A DNA stretch of 64,000 nt from Epiperipatus broadwayi (lineage: Eukaryota > Onychophora > Udeonychophora > Euonychophora > Peripatidae). Both the position numbers and the translations under genes were made by a program. The stretch covers positions 174,693 to 238,692 of the forward strand of contig JAQFVV010006842.1 in assembly GCA_028023455.1 (NCBI GenBank). The letters run 5' to 3'. Below are positions 1-12,248 of the stretch, one piece after another. The notes beneath the pieces were generated by a model that was not told the DNA's origin, did not search any database, and saw nothing but the letters and a program-made list of their open reading frames with translations. The number at the start of each line of letters is the position of its first letter. The first letter of the stretch is position 1.

Positions 1-2512
1 ATATGTTTACAATATGTATCTGAAGTGGATAATTAATATTACACTGTTTTAACAAACATTTATATAGAATAAATAGCTTTTAAATGGCCATTTGCAGAGC
101 ATTATCCAATCTAGCAGTGTTCTCAAGGAGAAGTAAATAAAGTATTACTCATTAGATAAGCTGATGCACATTTAATGGAGTTGCATATGAAAAAATCAAA
201 ACTTGTAAAATTTCGTCAGTAAAATTCAGAAAAAGAGTACAGAAGCACTGAAAGTAGGATGATGAAATCATGAATCAGGCACACACACAGATGAGAAGAT
301 CTTAACATTAATAAGGAATCAATTAAAGGCAATTCTCCTTCAGAAGGTATCGACTGTTGTTTATTTATATTAATTGCAAATGGAGTAATAGACAAACTCA
401 GCTAGACAATAATTTAAAAGGGATAGTCATTGAAATTTTTACGACTAAAATAATAAATAATTTAAAACAGATTTCATATTTTAGCCATACTTTGTGACTG
501 ATAATTTGATCCTTACTACTATTATTATACTTCATTAACATAATTTCACTTGATATTGGATTTTCCTACAATGCTGACTTATATAGCCGGTTAATATTGT
601 AGATTCTTTGGTGTCAAAACGCTGACTAAAATAAACAATTGTTTGATTTTATCTTTTATTGTGGTTATTAATATTTTTGTATGCTCAAATAAACAAGTTC
701 AGATTAGTATACCTATTGGTTCCAAGGACAAATATTTGAAACTTGTAGATATATGGATTATAGATTCAAAAAATATTTTAAAAATGCTGATAAGTTTGAC
801 TAACAGTAAAAAAATAAATTTCTTAAATTACCTTTGCAACATTTCCCACAAGATATTATAAGTTAATTAGAAAACTTGTTTAACTTCAGGGATTATCAAT
901 TAGTAATATGTTATAGTTTCTTAGCAACATCAAAAGTGAAAAAAGTTATCTCTGTTTACATGGTTATAATCTCATCATTTCTATTCTTTATTATAATAAC
1001 AATCTATGGAAATATTTAATTCCATATATATCAATGATTCCTATGTTCCACGAAACTCTAGGGTTCCACAATAAAATTAGTTTTTGAACTTTAATAATAA
1101 AAAATTAAAAATATGTGTGAAAAATTTATTTAAAGTTTCAAAAATTATTAATATTCCATAGAATAAAAAGACTTGCATGACTCACATTCCCTGATAAAGC
1201 TATCTGTAGTGAGATAGAATGCAACAGCCCAGTGTATGAGAAGATAATATCAGTCATAGATTATTGGTGTTTGAAAGCTATTTTTTCCTGCACATGCAAA
1301 GGTTTTAAGTGCATTAATATCAGTATTTGCATTTCTTTTGAATATTTATATTTTAAAATTAAAAGCAGCTTGAAAGATAATAAAATAAATTGTTGGATTA
1401 AAAAAAAAAAACTTTTGCTAGAATGTCTTCATGTGAATAAAAGAAAGTGTTAGATTTATAAAATCAGTAGAGATTTTCAAACCAATGAGATAACAATCAT
1501 TCCGTTAACTCCATAATTCTGTTGCTTTTCCATTTTAATTTTGCAATTAAATGGCAAAAACTTATTGCAATCCTTATTTCGATTCCTCATTATTCTTTAG
1601 ATAAGTTCTAATAGTGGTCTTATCTATTTTTAAATTGCTATTTATTTATAATACCATCTAGTTATTTTTTGGCAATTTATTACAATACTAAAATACAGTA
1701 TGAGTTGTTAACCATATTTAAACATACAAATGAATCTATTTTTTCCCTTCACATTGACAGAAAATATTTGCATAATAATAAAAATTATACAAATGATAAA
1801 ATTGATGATTTAGTCTTTTTTTAAAAAAAATGTTCCATTTTCTGATATATAAAAATTATTTTTGCATGTTTTACTTTAAAAACTTGATTTTATTTAATGC
1901 TGAAATGATTACAGTGCAGTAAGTGATTGTTTTTATGCCATGATCATGTATATTTATGTAAGATTCCGGTTTGCGGCATGATTTATTATGCAATCTTACA
2001 GATCTTGAAGCTTTCAAAATCAATGAAGCAATGTGTAATCAAAGTGAAGTTGATGAGGAAATTCAAAAACATATTATTTCCCATCTAAAAATAGTAGGAC
2101 ACTAAATAAATACTTTATTAAAAGATGACAATTATTGGATTTTCATTATTAAAAGAAAAATCCGATGAACTTTCTAAGTGGAGTATGAAAATGTCATCAC
2201 TCTGACATTAAAAATAATCTAATGGTTGATTGCCTGAGAATTCACAAAAAAGTTTAAATATCAAAACGTCCAAATAAAAGTTAAATATAAGGTAAACCAC
2301 TCAATGAGTTTTGGTGTCATTTAAACAAAGGAATATTTAAATTTATTCAAAAAGGCAATTCATTGTTTGTTGACAATTTGTATCACATATTTGTGCAAAA
2401 GTCTGAGTTCGAACCCTTATATATTGCAGTGTATATGTGCAGGTGTGAGTAGCCTGTACAGTGTATTAAATTACATAACAGCTAAAGTAAAATACAGAAA
2501 TTGAATTGCTCC
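1..2512. other. A+T-rich non-coding sequence
   Basis: Inside the PRMT7 intron downstream (minus sense) of the 7-kb exon. Short ORFs here (643-861, 1232-1453) are low-complexity A+T translations with no recognisable domain. A stretch around 1970-2330 looks faintly coding-like (several short peptides broken by stops), possibly an old transposon remnant, but I cannot name it. Confidence 0.5.
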
Positions 2513-2626
2513 TTTTTTTTTTCTTTCATATGTCATAGCATCGGCCGGGACACGAACCCACAACTGTGTGCAACCAACTACTTGCTTGCAAGGCAGCTGC
2601 GATGACCTCTGCTAACAATGCTTGAC
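2513..2626 (-). mobile_element. tRNA-derived SINE (family A), copy 1
   Basis: Minus-strand copy. Read in sense, it starts GTCAAGCATTGTTAGC, has a D-arm-like A box, an anticodon-loop-like CTTGCAAGC, a long variable-arm-like segment, a B box GGTTCGTGTCCC, then GCTATGACATATGAAA and an A-run. An 11-bp target site duplication TGAATTGCTCC lies at 2502-2512 and 2627-2637. The class-II-like layout suggests a Leu/Ser-type tRNA origin. Same family at 5.7, 38.1, 43.0 and 55.0 kb. Confidence 0.85.
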
Positions 2627-2637
2627 TGAATTGCTCC

Positions 2638-5600
2638 CTTTGATATTAAAATTCAATCATTCATAATTAAGTCAAATTATAAAATAATATTGAAAGAAAT
2701 TAATCTTTCGCATTAATTTACCAATTTAAATTAAATAATTGTCCTTTTTTTAATTAATGTTTTTTTTTTTTTAATTTTTCAATAAATAATTTCATTCGTT
2801 GTTTTATTTATAATTAATAAATATTTGTCAGGGTTACAAACATGTTTATCAAAATGAAAAGAGAATTTATACAGAAATCTTTTGATATTTAATAGATCAG
2901 AATTCCAGCATGTACCAGTTTAAAAAAAAAAAGAAAAAACTCAAGGAAATGAATTTAGAAAAAGATAATGTTTTTTTATACAACGGAGTTCATTATTTAT
3001 TTATTTTTTTAAAAAGTAGTTCTTGTTCTTATGATTTATGTGACATAATTAATATATGATGATATTTCAATAATAAAATCATGCTTGCTCCCACATGTTC
3101 AACTACTACTAGGTGGGTCAATTAGGTTTGCAAGATACCAACTTATGTTAGATAAATTTTCACACTTGAAAGCTGATATAGTTACTAATATATTTGAAGA
3201 ACTATTGTAATAAATCTTAATATAAGCACAAATAAATGCAAATCAGGATTTAAAAAAATATTATTTTTTGAATCTACAAACTAAAGAAATATCAATATAT
3301 CTCATGAAATTTGCTAAGAATAATGTTATTGATACAAAGTTCATATGTAATTTCAGAGATTGTTTAATCCGCATGGTTCTAAGACCTAAGTGAAATTTGG
3401 ATTCACTACTATACAATTAACAATTACAACCTATTTTTCCTATGTAGTAATACAATTACATTTATCCAAGACAAATAATAATTAATGTTATTATCGCAAC
3501 AAAAGATAATGGCTTAATAAACCCATAAAATGATGGCAATATCATACTTAGAAAATCATCTTATGAATCTGAACCCTAATAAAAAGGTTGATTTGCTTAT
3601 TTAGTGGGTTGTGAAAAAATAGTTCAACCATATATCAAAAATGGAAAGAAATGAAATATTTTTATTTTGAGTTTTTGTTATAGTCATGACAGATCTTGAA
3701 AGGTAGCATCAAATATATACATACAAATATATTCAAAATAGTGAAACATAAAATGATAAAATTCGATCTTCTCTTTCGTTTGATTTGATTTACAAGATGT
3801 TAGAAAACTGCATTATGAATGTATGTGCAGTATGTTTTTTTTTTGTATAATAAATAAATATAAAAAAAAAATTGTATTTTAAAAATTAATACGTAAATTA
3901 TTTATATATAAATATTAAAAACTTTTTGTTTTTTAAAGCAATATCTATATTTTTTTCTTCCTTTTATTTACACATATAAATAATATCTTTATATTTTCTG
4001 TCATATCATCAAAATGCATTTAATTTTTAAAATCAATTTTGACAATATTATGTATATATAATTATTATTTTTTAAATATATATAAACATTTAAAAAAACA
4101 ACAACAAATAATTGTGAAATATTAAGTAAAAACTTGGATTTCTGCACAAAATTTAATAGGTCCTACATAGCTTATTTAATTTATCTTTTTAAATATAATC
4201 TTCACTTTAAAGACGGTCTCTGTATCTACAGTTTAAAGATATTGGGACAAATTAATCGTTTTTAGTGTATGCTGAAAATATGAAATGTATAAATACATTA
4301 AGAATGACAAAATAATCATCCGTTTGTCTTACAATACAAGAGCGTGCGTGCACAAATGAAATAAACTTTAACCAATATATAATCCTTTATATAAATATTT
4401 GCCATTTCATAATTAATTTTTTCTTATTAATAACCTTTTAAATTATGTAATTTATCATATAGGATGTAATTATTACGTCATATGTTTCAGTTAAGTTATT
4501 AATATTGATAATTTCAAATATAATAATTTATATAGAAGTTAGAATTGCAATATTATAAGCATTTAAGTTCTCAATTATGATTTAATCTTAATAAATGACA
4601 TTATATTATTACAATATTAATGTTAACAATGATAATTTGAGTTAGGGTTTATTTAGTCTTTGTGTAATCCGAAGTATGTATATATATATGGTAAAATATA
4701 TCCTATTAAGTACACATTTTATAAAATGGCTAATGTTTTGCCAGCCAAAGGTGGTTCTAGTTCCCTAAATCAATATTAAGTACATAATTTACAAGAAAGT
4801 TTGGTCTAATATTGAAGATGAAATCATTATTTTCCAAAAATTAATAGACATTGTTAACTAAAATTGCCCCCCCCCCTCCACCCCCAATTGTTTATTTTGT
4901 GAATTTCTATGAAGATGCAAAAGCTTTAATCACATGATTTATAATTGCTTAATAAAATAATTGAATGATTTCATAATGGAAGTGACAGGATTAGCTATGC
5001 CTTATGAATCTTTAAGTCTTAAGTTTATCAAGTAACCATCACTGCACCAAAATACACAGGGCAATTAATTAATTATGTGAAGTCACGATGAATAAAAATG
5101 GAATAATTAGTCCTCCTTCCCACATATTTTTGACTTAAAATGAATAGAACTTATTTTAAACATGAAAAGGTTATTTTGCTATTTTTTTTTTCCACATTTT
5201 AGATTTACTATTCCTCTTTTCCCCCTAAATACACCTTTACCCTAATCAGCAAGGACAACTGGTGCCCTAAAATGCATTATAAATCAAAGACCTGGCATAA
5301 CATATAAGCAATTATAAAATAATAATAATTTGTTACTTTAAATTCAAAACCATACAAAAATTTAATTAAAAAAATAAAGCTCAAATTGAAAAAATGAGTA
5401 TTAATTAATTAATAAATAAATATTTTACTAAGCATATTATTTAAAAAAATTAAATTTTTTTTACTGACAGTCCACAATTTTGCTTCTGTGGCAAGATATA
5501 TATATATATAGAGAGAGAAAAGAACATTTTAAGGATATGTGTGTGGAAAAATTGATGTATATTTAAAAATTTAATTTTGATGCGTTTTATTTTCTATTAC

Positions 5601-5663
5601 CAAAGTTTATTATTTTTGTAATATCTGATGTATAAAACAAAACTTTTTATACACTGCCGCTAA
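2638..5663. other. A+T-rich intronic sequence, no gene seen
   Basis: Long poly-A/poly-T runs, simple repeats and a C-run near 4867. I found no coding sequence, RNA gene or complete mobile element. A (TA)n/(GA)n microsatellite lies at about 5495-5520. Confidence 0.5.
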
Positions 5664-5771
5664 TTTTTTTCATATGTCATAGCATCGACCGGGAGGCGAA
5701 CCCACAACCGTCCGCAACCAACTACTTGCTTGCAAGGGGTTGTGATGACCTCTCAGCTATCATTGCTTGAC
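5664..5771 (-). mobile_element. tRNA-derived SINE (family A), copy 2
   Basis: Minus-strand copy: poly-T, then rc of GCTATGACATATGAA, a B-box-like GGTTCGCCTCCCGG, and the head ending at rc of GTCAAGCAATG. The anticodon-arm region is slightly deleted compared with copy 1. I found no clear target duplication by eye. Confidence 0.8.
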
Positions 5772-6179
5772 TTTTTTTTTTTAAGAAAGAAAATGACAAA
5801 TTTGTTTAAACACAGTGAAATTAAAGATAAATTGGTAGTTATTTTTTTTTGATCATACAAGTCCCTTGATGGTGCTTTATACTGTTTAATACACATAAAT
5901 ATTTCATTCCCTGGCCTATTCCATGTTATTAAATTACAATTTTCCATGTTATTAAATTTAAATATTTCACATTATTAATATGGTTTTGGCTAGAGACAAT
6001 GCCATCAAGCAGCTTGTATGTTCAAAAAAAAAAAATACCTAAAAGTTTGATAAATGTAATCACTTTTAATTATGTAAATGATTAAATCTTTTTTTTTTGC
6101 CACTACTACAAAGATATATATATGTAATATTCAAATATAAGTATACTGTCTATACTAAATTTAATGTAATTATAAGGGA

Positions 6180-6500
6180 CTTGAATTCAGACTTTTAAGC
6201 TTCCTACAGCTATAAATTCCATCTTATACAATTAATCACATGACCACATACATGTAAAAAAAACAAATGATCTCCAATGTATGTATTTCATGCTGAACCA
6301 GAACTCATCAGTTAGTCCAGATCACCATCTCCCACACATATATACAACCAGTGCTCAGTTTATATTAAGATAGCAAATCTTCAAACTTTAATGGACAAGC
6401 GTCAATCTTCTCCACACTACAACTCTTCAGCCCATCCATATCATTGAAAATCTGATGATGGAACACTCAAGGCCCTTGGTGATGCCAATATTAATTCAAC
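6180..6500 (-). repeat. Dispersed monomer related to the 11-13 kb satellite
   Basis: Shares with the satellite the segments TGTATTTCATGCTGAACC, TCAGTTAGTCCAGAT, ATATTAAGATAGCAAAT, ACTTTAATGGACA and CTGATGATGGAA in the same order and orientation. Its left flank resembles the one at 19.55 kb (GGGACTTGAATTCAGACTTT), so this is a dispersed form of the element from which the tandem array grew. It contains a decayed hammerhead (next entry). Confidence 0.7.
6266..6326 (-). ncRNA. Degenerate type-I hammerhead ribozyme, dispersed copy
   Basis: Minus strand. CUGAUGA (rc of 6305-6311), then a stem II around UCUGGUUCAGCAU, then GAAA. The outer stem I pairs GGUGAUC (rc of 6320-6326) with GAUCAUU (rc of 6266-6272). 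Compared with the satellite copies this helix has a compensatory A-U to G-C change. Position 16.1 is C rather than U (stem III reads AUACAUAC) and stem II has a mismatch, so activity is unlikely. Confidence 0.55.
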
Positions 6501-6785
6501 ATGGGTATGACAACAGAATTTTATCCAAAAACCACTATGAATGAGATTTATTACACTGATATCAATTCATATCTCATTTGTAAATATTCAGGATAAAACT
6601 TCGCTTTTAATCTGAAATCATCTTATTTTAAAATGGTGGATTGTTGATTATATATCTCACTATTTCTTTTTTTTAAATGTCAATTTAATGTTATTTAATA
6701 ATCATTTTTTATTTAATTTTACAACATTTTATATTGAATGTATTTTGACCAAAGATATCACTGTCTTTATAAGTCCAACTGTCTT

Positions 6786-6907
6786 AGATAGTTTGTGCAG
6801 TTGGTAGAGCAGCTGACTTGGGAGCAGAGATCCCAGGAACAATTATCATTTTCACAAATCTGGCAGTCAAATTTATGAACTCTCGAGCAATAAAGCTAAA
6901 TGCCTTT
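6786..6907 (+). mobile_element. Decayed tRNA-derived SINE (family B)
   Basis: The A-box-like segment GTGCAGTTGGTAGAGC is followed by an anticodon-stem-like region and a degraded B box. The 3' part carries CTCGAGCAATAAAGCTAAAT and ends in a T-run. The same tail (GAGTAATAAAGCTATC) recurs at 48.9 kb, which defines the family. Confidence 0.5.
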
Positions 6908-7063
6908 TTTAATAAGTCCAACTAAAGAAAGGGCTGAATCATATAATTGGAAAGAAAAAAAGTTTTAATAAACTTATTATTCAAACAAAAACTATGAAAA
7001 ATATTTTGTGAATTAAAAAAATTATATAATATATATATATTTGTGCATGCTTAATATACTTAC

Positions 7064-7300
7064 GTCAACAAGCTTGTCAAAAAGTTCAATGTCAAAGCCT
7101 TCAACTACTCCTACAGGAGCACGAATTTTCCATAAATGTTCCAATTCCACAGCAATCCCTTTTAGTATCAACAAAGAAGGACAAATTTTACAGTTCTGTG
7201 ATAATAATGATGCATATTTTTCTTTAGTATACCAAAATATTAAATTATTCCAAGGAAGAGTACTTGAAATAAAATATGGTTCACTAAAAAATAAATTAAT
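7064..7300 (-). CDS. PRMT7: PRMT7 internal coding exon (downstream of the two)
   Basis: Minus-strand exon of 237 bp, exactly 79 codons, phase 0 at both ends. It follows a strong acceptor (long T-tract, then TTTGCAG) and ends at a perfect GTAAGT donor. The peptide starts INLFFSEPYF, continues LPWNNLIFWY, and ends with LWKIRAPVG and VEGFDIELFDKLVD. This matches the stretch of PRMT7 that reads GEPFF, LPWHNLYFWY, LWRIRSP and EGFD in human. The SEPYF segment sits where the double-E loop lies in PRMT folds. It directly continues the peptide of the exon at 46142-46017 in phase. Open reading extends past both splice sites on the minus strand, and an overlapping plus-strand ORF is a shadow. The remaining C-terminal exons lie beyond position 1. 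Confidence 0.9.
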
Positions 7301-7494
7301 CTGCAAAGAAAAAAAAAGGACATACAATTGAGTATATAGGAACATAAATAGTTTGGCTGAAATTATTACCTAAAAGCATAACTTTTTAGACAATTATTTT
7401 TGCCATTAGTCATTCTTCTTTTTAAATCATTTTCCTAAAATTGTGTGAGATATCTCTAAAATGATTATCAATTTTTCAAAGTAATAGAAATTAT

Positions 7495-7832
7495 CACATG
7501 ATCACCATCTCTTATGCTAGCATATAATTGTTATTCAACAGGCATTGAACTTAGATTGAAAATATTATTATGTTTTCAATTTTATTCTCATAGTTTTGTA
7601 GTAAAGTAGAGATAAAAGGTGGCTGCTGGAGGGTTGCATTAGATCCTAGGATCTAGATGGAGTGCTCTCAGGTCCAAGGCTCTTCACTGATGAAGGCCAC
7701 AAGCCAGAAACTAGTCTGGGGATATTGGATAAGTAGGCACTAGATGGTGATTTTATGCACAAGCCTTCTGGCATCCATTGATTACTCTGGTTGGCACAGG
7801 GTGGCACTACTGTATGGAGAGTTTTGCCAGTT
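7495..7832 (+). mobile_element. Hammerhead element, 457-bp family, inverted end, copy at 7.5 kb
   Basis: A 338-bp insertion flanked by the exact 13-bp direct repeat TAATAGAAATTAT (7482-7494 and 7833-7845). It begins with the family terminus TCACATGATCACCATCTC in minus orientation, then switches to the plus-oriented unit interior and ends at GAGTTTTGCC. The hammerhead lies at 7672-7730. The short inverted start plus longer sense part is the same layout as at 47.6 kb. Confidence 0.75.
7672..7730 (+). ncRNA. Type-I hammerhead ribozyme, copy at 7.5 kb, stem II weakened
   Basis: Core CUGAUGA at 7687-7693, stem II GGC/GCC with loop CACAA, GAAA, palindromic stem III ACUAGU, C17 at 7716. Inner stem I pairs UCUUCA with UGGGGA; outer stem I pairs GUCCAA with UUGGAU. 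Positions 10.1/11.1 are an A.A mismatch instead of the preferred G-C, so cleavage may be poor. Confidence 0.6.
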
Positions 7833-7982
7833 TAATAGAAATTATAAAAAAATACCTAGAGAAAAAATATTTTTAAACAGATGTGGAATAAATATTCAAG
7901 TATATCAGATATTTATTTATTTATTTTGAATCATTTCAGTAATGTGTTTGCATGAAGATTTGCAATAATGTCATTTTTAGTT

Positions 7983-8225
7983 GCAATTATATGTTAGACT
8001 ATTTCCATCATCTACTATTAAACATTGAATGTCTTTAGAAAAAATTAAAACTTTATTTAAATTTTCCAATTACTTTCAACTATTAATAGAATTTCACAAT
8101 ACCAATCAACTATGTGCTATTGTTAACAGTTGGAGGTATTAGAAAATGAAAATAAAGTTTAATATTTTTCTAAAGACATTCAATATTTAGTGCTACATGA
8201 TGGGAATAGTCTAACATATAATCAA
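7983..8225. repeat. Fold-back repeat, same family as 20.1-20.6 kb
   Basis: The left half contains AGACTATTTCCATCATCTA and ATTGAATGTCTTTAGAAAAA. The right half contains their reverse complements (TTTTTCTAAAGACATTCAAT, then GGGAATAGTCTAACATATA). The arms are about 110 bp, imperfect, meeting near 8105. These are the tail segments of the tRNA-headed element at 20 kb. Confidence 0.7.
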
Positions 8226-9286
8226 TTTCAGTAATGCAATTTCAAAAATCAATCTTTAAGTTTAATATTTCTACGATACACTTTAGAAAGAATTACATTC
8301 ACAGTGAAAAGATCTAAGCAAATTAACTCAGTAAACACATTACTTATGGATGATGCCACCCATGATTAAGACAACTGGAAAAAAACATTATTGAGATAAT
8401 CCAAAACAACTGTTGCATAGTGGTGCAAAGCTATATCCTGCTAAAACTCTACTGTGCTTTCAAGAATATCAGCTTGATAAAGCTGAAGTCCTAGGAATTG
8501 TTTAGACACGAAAAAATACATAATTTCTGTAATCAGGATCTCGGTCCATAAATCTTTAATTTAGCTATGTCAAGCCACACCTTCACTTTTGTCATATTTA
8601 ATTTCCATTCCATTGATTAACCTGCCTACACACGTGAAAGGTCATTTCATCATTGAACAAAATTTATTAATTCGATTTTGTACTTCATTTAATAAACCGA
8701 GCACACATTGATTTTTGCCATAAATACTTTTTTTTTATTTTAAAAAAAATCGTATTGTAAAATTCTGTAACGTGTTATTAAGAAATAACTAATATGTGAA
8801 ATGCTCTCTGAATTAACAATTGTGAATAATCGTCCAATACTTTTTGAATAGATATGATGATTCTACTATAAGATCTTCTAGAACATAGTTATTCTTTTAT
8901 CACACATAGGCCCAGTCCTCGTAAATTTATTTACTAATCCCTTAAGCACCAACTTTTGAAACACACTCATAAACCTTTTTGCCTCTTAATTTTTTCATAC
9001 TTTTTCTTCAGTTGTATATCAACTTTTCATATATATATAAAGAAAGTAATGTAGCATTAATAAAGTTATTTATATATAAAAATCTCATGACAAATGTTTA
9101 GCCTAAAAAATGAATTTTACAAAAAAAAAAAAAAAAAAATTCATTATCAAATTTTTATGTCTGAGTAAATTTTATTAAAAGCAAACATTCAAATAAAAAA
9201 AGGAACCTTAGATATAAACAATTTTCCAATAAAAAATAATAATACTAGGAACTTCTGTGCATTATTTTTGATTGTTGTAGGCTTAC
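8226..9286. other. A+T-rich intronic sequence, no gene seen
   Basis: Poly-A/T runs (for example an A-run at 9121-9139) and no recognisable coding or structured element. Confidence 0.5.
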
Positions 9287-9295
9287 ATTCTTTTA

Positions 9296-9813
9296 AAACT
9301 GGTAAAACTCTCTGTACAGTAGTGCCACTCAGTGAAAGCCAGAGTAATCAATGGATGCAAAAGGTTTGTGCATAAAATCCCTATCTAGTGGCTTTTGTCA
9401 GTGAGGAGTTGGATCTGAGAGCACTGTACTTAGATCTCGTAATCTAATGTAACCTTCCAGGAGCCACCTTTTATCTCTATATATCTACAAAACTATGAGT
9501 CTGTGAAAGCATAATAATATTTTCAATCCAAGCTCATTATCTTATATAGTCATATAGATCTGAACTCAGTTCAGTACCCATACATTTTTGGTTCTTTAAT
9601 AACAATAGCCACCTTTATCCTATTAGGCAGGATTGGTACTAAACCACTAAACTTTATATGATCACCATTTCTTATATTTGCTCAAGCTGTTAAAACAGGC
9701 AAAACTTTGTACTCTGGCTTGCACTGAGTGGCACTACTGTATAAAGACTTTTGCCTGTTTTAATAGCTTGAACAAGCATAGGAAATGATGATCATGTGAT
9801 GTTTAGTGGCAAA
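9296..9813 (-). mobile_element. Hammerhead element, 457-bp family, copy at 9.3 kb with core deleted
   Basis: A minus-oriented unit from the AAACTGGTAAAACTC end to ATTAGGCAGGATTGGTACTAA, then the start of a next unit (ATGATCACCATTTCTTAT), then an inverted segment ending ATGATCATGTGATGTTTAG. A deletion of about 55 bp removes the ribozyme core, jumping from the CTATCTAGTG side to GTCAGTGAGGAG. The candidate 9-bp direct repeat ATTCTTTTA lies at 9287-9295 and 9814-9822. Confidence 0.6.
9650..9810. repeat. Hairpin formed by the ends of the hammerhead element
   Basis: ATGATCACCATTTCTTAT, CAAGCTGTTAAAACAGG and TGGCTTGCACTGAGTGGCAC meet inverted counterparts GCCTGTTTTAATAGCTTG and AAATGATGATCATGTGAT. 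The arms are about 65 bp around 9725. Confidence 0.7.
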
Positions 9814-9814
9814 A

Positions 9815-10520
9815 TTCTTTTACTTAGCTATAATATTTATGAGAAGGAAACATCTTTAAATTTTAAATGTAATTTAAAATGATAAAAATTAACCAATGTG
9901 GAATTCATAAAAAAATTTCATGGTACATGATGTTGTATGTAATAGACTATTAATGGTTAATTTACCTTGGGAGGTAGAATTTTCACTTGAATTGTGAAAA
10001 AAAATGAATAAATAATTCTGGAACATTTCATATAAAACTGTCCACGCAAAAAGCAAAATTTTCTAGGTATAGGTAGGAAGCAGACAAAAATGTTAGATTC
10101 AAATTCCAGCATTTTTAATTGATGTAGGTTCACAAATATCTAAATTCCTTTACTCAGCTTTAAAAATAATTAATATTTATGAGAAGAAAAATGTACTACG
10201 TAAATAACACCATTAGCTTTAAAAATATTATAATGTGGAATTTATAAAAAAAAAAAAAAAATTGACACATGATGTTGCCTTGGCACATTCATCATAATAA
10301 AGTTTATCTTGTGTGGTATTTTAAAAATACTGAATTAATAAATCTGGAACATAGTATGAAAAGCACGGTTCTGCTCAACAAAGCCAACAGTAGGTGAATA
10401 GTGCTAGCATTTTCATTACAGTATTTTTAGTAGTTGCAGGCTTATAAAAAGCTAAATTTCCTTACTCAGCTCCAAAAAGTTAAATTATTCAATATTTGTG
10501 AGAGGAAAAGTTGTTGCAGT
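9815..10520. repeat. Degenerate tandem repeat, unit about 315-325 bp
   Basis: Landmarks recur in order: TTTACTTAGCT or TTTACTCAGCT or CTTACTCAGCT at about 9823, 10151 and 10459; TATTTATGAGAAG (or ATTTGTGAGAGG) shortly after each; TGTGGAATT, ACATGATGTTG and CTGGAACAT in the first two. The copies are diverged by indels and substitutions, so the array is old. Confidence 0.6.
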
Positions 10521-10607
10521 AGATAAATAACATTAACATTTTCACATCAATTTCATGGACTCTTGCAAAATTATGAAGTAGTATCACCTCTAAAAGTCAA
10601 AACATAC

Positions 10608-10682
10608 TAGTTCTTTATATATCTTTGATTTTACACTTCATATTTATTTATATATCTTTGATTTTACACTTCATATTTATTT
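10608..10682. repeat. Tandem duplication of about 33 bp
   Basis: TATATATCTTTGATTTTACA followed by CTTCATATTTATT occurs twice in direct succession. Confidence 0.85.
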
Positions 10683-11308
10683 TGGAGCATCATGCCTAGA
10701 GTTGATATTCAGAGTGTGTGCCTAAACATTGAGATTTATAATAAAAATATTTGTAAAATAGATATTTTACCAATAAAAAACATTTCTTGGCTGATGTCAT
10801 AAATTTTCAGAAGGCTACATTTTTCTCTCCCAAACAAAATATATTAAATAAAAGCTATACACAAGTATTAATTAATTTTAAAAAAAGGTAAATAAATTTC
10901 TATCAAAATCAATATGAAACGAGCCAATGTTGTGCACGAACAAAAATGTACTTTTTCCTGAATAAAGAATTTTTATCTTTTCCTTGGTTACTGATTTCTA
11001 CTGACATCTAGGTACAATAATTACAACTAAAAACTTAATCTGTCAAATGGTTGAACAGGTTCTGAATAAAATCATACATTGTGACTGGAACAACAACAAA
11101 TGTTTTTCACAAAAATCACTTTAAGGACTAATTCATGATTAGCCATGTAAGAAGAAATCGTTTATGATAGCTACCAAATTTCTCCCTTAACATCTTTTAT
11201 TTTACATTTTAATAGACAGGGTATGAGCACAGACTTTCACATGACTCACCACTCTCCACACCATCTCATAACACTGATACACCTGAACACACATATGTCG
11301 AAAAGATA

Positions 11309-11369
11309 AATAATAACCAATATATGTATTTCATGCTAAAACAGCAATCATCAGTTGGTCCAGATTACC
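11309..11369 (-). ncRNA. Satellite hammerhead ribozyme, unit 1
   Basis: CUGAUGA is the rc of 11348-11354, followed by stem II UGCU/AGCA, GAAA, then AUACAUAU as stem III. In this unit the 3' strand of stem I has one change (AACC instead of CACC), weakening the junction of the two stem I helices. Confidence 0.6.
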
Positions 11370-11764
11370 ATCTCTACACATATATGCTACAAGTGCTCAG
11401 ATATATATTAAGATAGCAAATTCTCCTACTTTAATGGACAGGCTTCAATTTACTCCACACTCCAACTCTTCAACTGTCCATCCAATTGAAAATCTGATGA
11501 TGGAATGCTCAAAGGCCACCCTTGGTCTGATGTTGACCTAAAGGTCAATCTAACCCCTCATGTACAGGACATAATCCATTAAATACATATACAAGGGATA
11601 GGCAGACATCTCTAATATGTAATAAATGAAATACACAGGCTTATATATACCTGTGTCTATATATGCAATAGACAGGGTATGAGCACAGACTTTCACATGA
11701 CCCCCCACTCTCCACACCATCTCATAATAATGATACACCTGAACACACATATGTCGAAAAGATA

Positions 11765-11825
11765 AATAATCACCAATATATGTATTTCATGCTAAACCAG
11801 CAATCATCAGTTGGTCCAGATTACC
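11765..11825 (-). ncRNA. Satellite hammerhead ribozyme, unit 2
   Basis: CUGAUGA (rc of 11804-11810); stem II UGCU/AGCA with loop GGUUU and a U.U at 10.1/11.1; GAAA; stem III AUACAUAU; cleavage expected after A17. Stem I: ACCAA pairs with UUGGU, then a UGG bulge, then GGUAAUC pairs with GAUUAUU. Confidence 0.65.
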
Positions 11826-12187
11826 ATCTCTACACATATATGCTACAAGTGCTCAGATATATATTAAGATAGCAAATTCTCCTACTTTAATGGACAGGCT
11901 TCAATGTACTCCACACTCCAACTCTTCAACTGTCCATCCAATTGAAAATCTGATGATGGAATGCTCAAAGGCCACTCTTAGGCCGAGATTGTTGTCACAC
12001 CCATGTTGACCTAAAGGTCAATCTAACCCCTCATGTACAGGACATAATCCATTAAATACACAGGCTTATATATACCTGTCTATATATGTAATAGACAGAG
12101 TATGAGCACAGACTTTCACATGACCCACCACTCTCCACACCATCTCATTACACTGATACACCTGAACACACATATGTCGAAAAGATA

Positions 12188-12248
12188 AATAATCACCAAT
12201 ATACATATTTCATGCTAAACCAGCAATCATCAGTTGGTCCAGATTACC
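12188..12248 (-). ncRNA. Satellite hammerhead ribozyme, unit 3
   Basis: CUGAUGA (rc of 12227-12233) and GAAA with the same stems I and II as unit 2. Stem III reads AUAUGUAU. Confidence 0.65.

Noticed and set aside
5753-5947. 64-codon minus-strand ORF as a further PRMT7 exon
   Set aside because: Sequence does not match the expected PRMT7 region after the EGFD segment and overlaps a SINE; no acceptor-donor pair.
6786-6860. Functional tRNA gene
   Set aside because: The B box and acceptor stem are degraded and the 3' tail is shared with another dispersed copy; it is a SINE.
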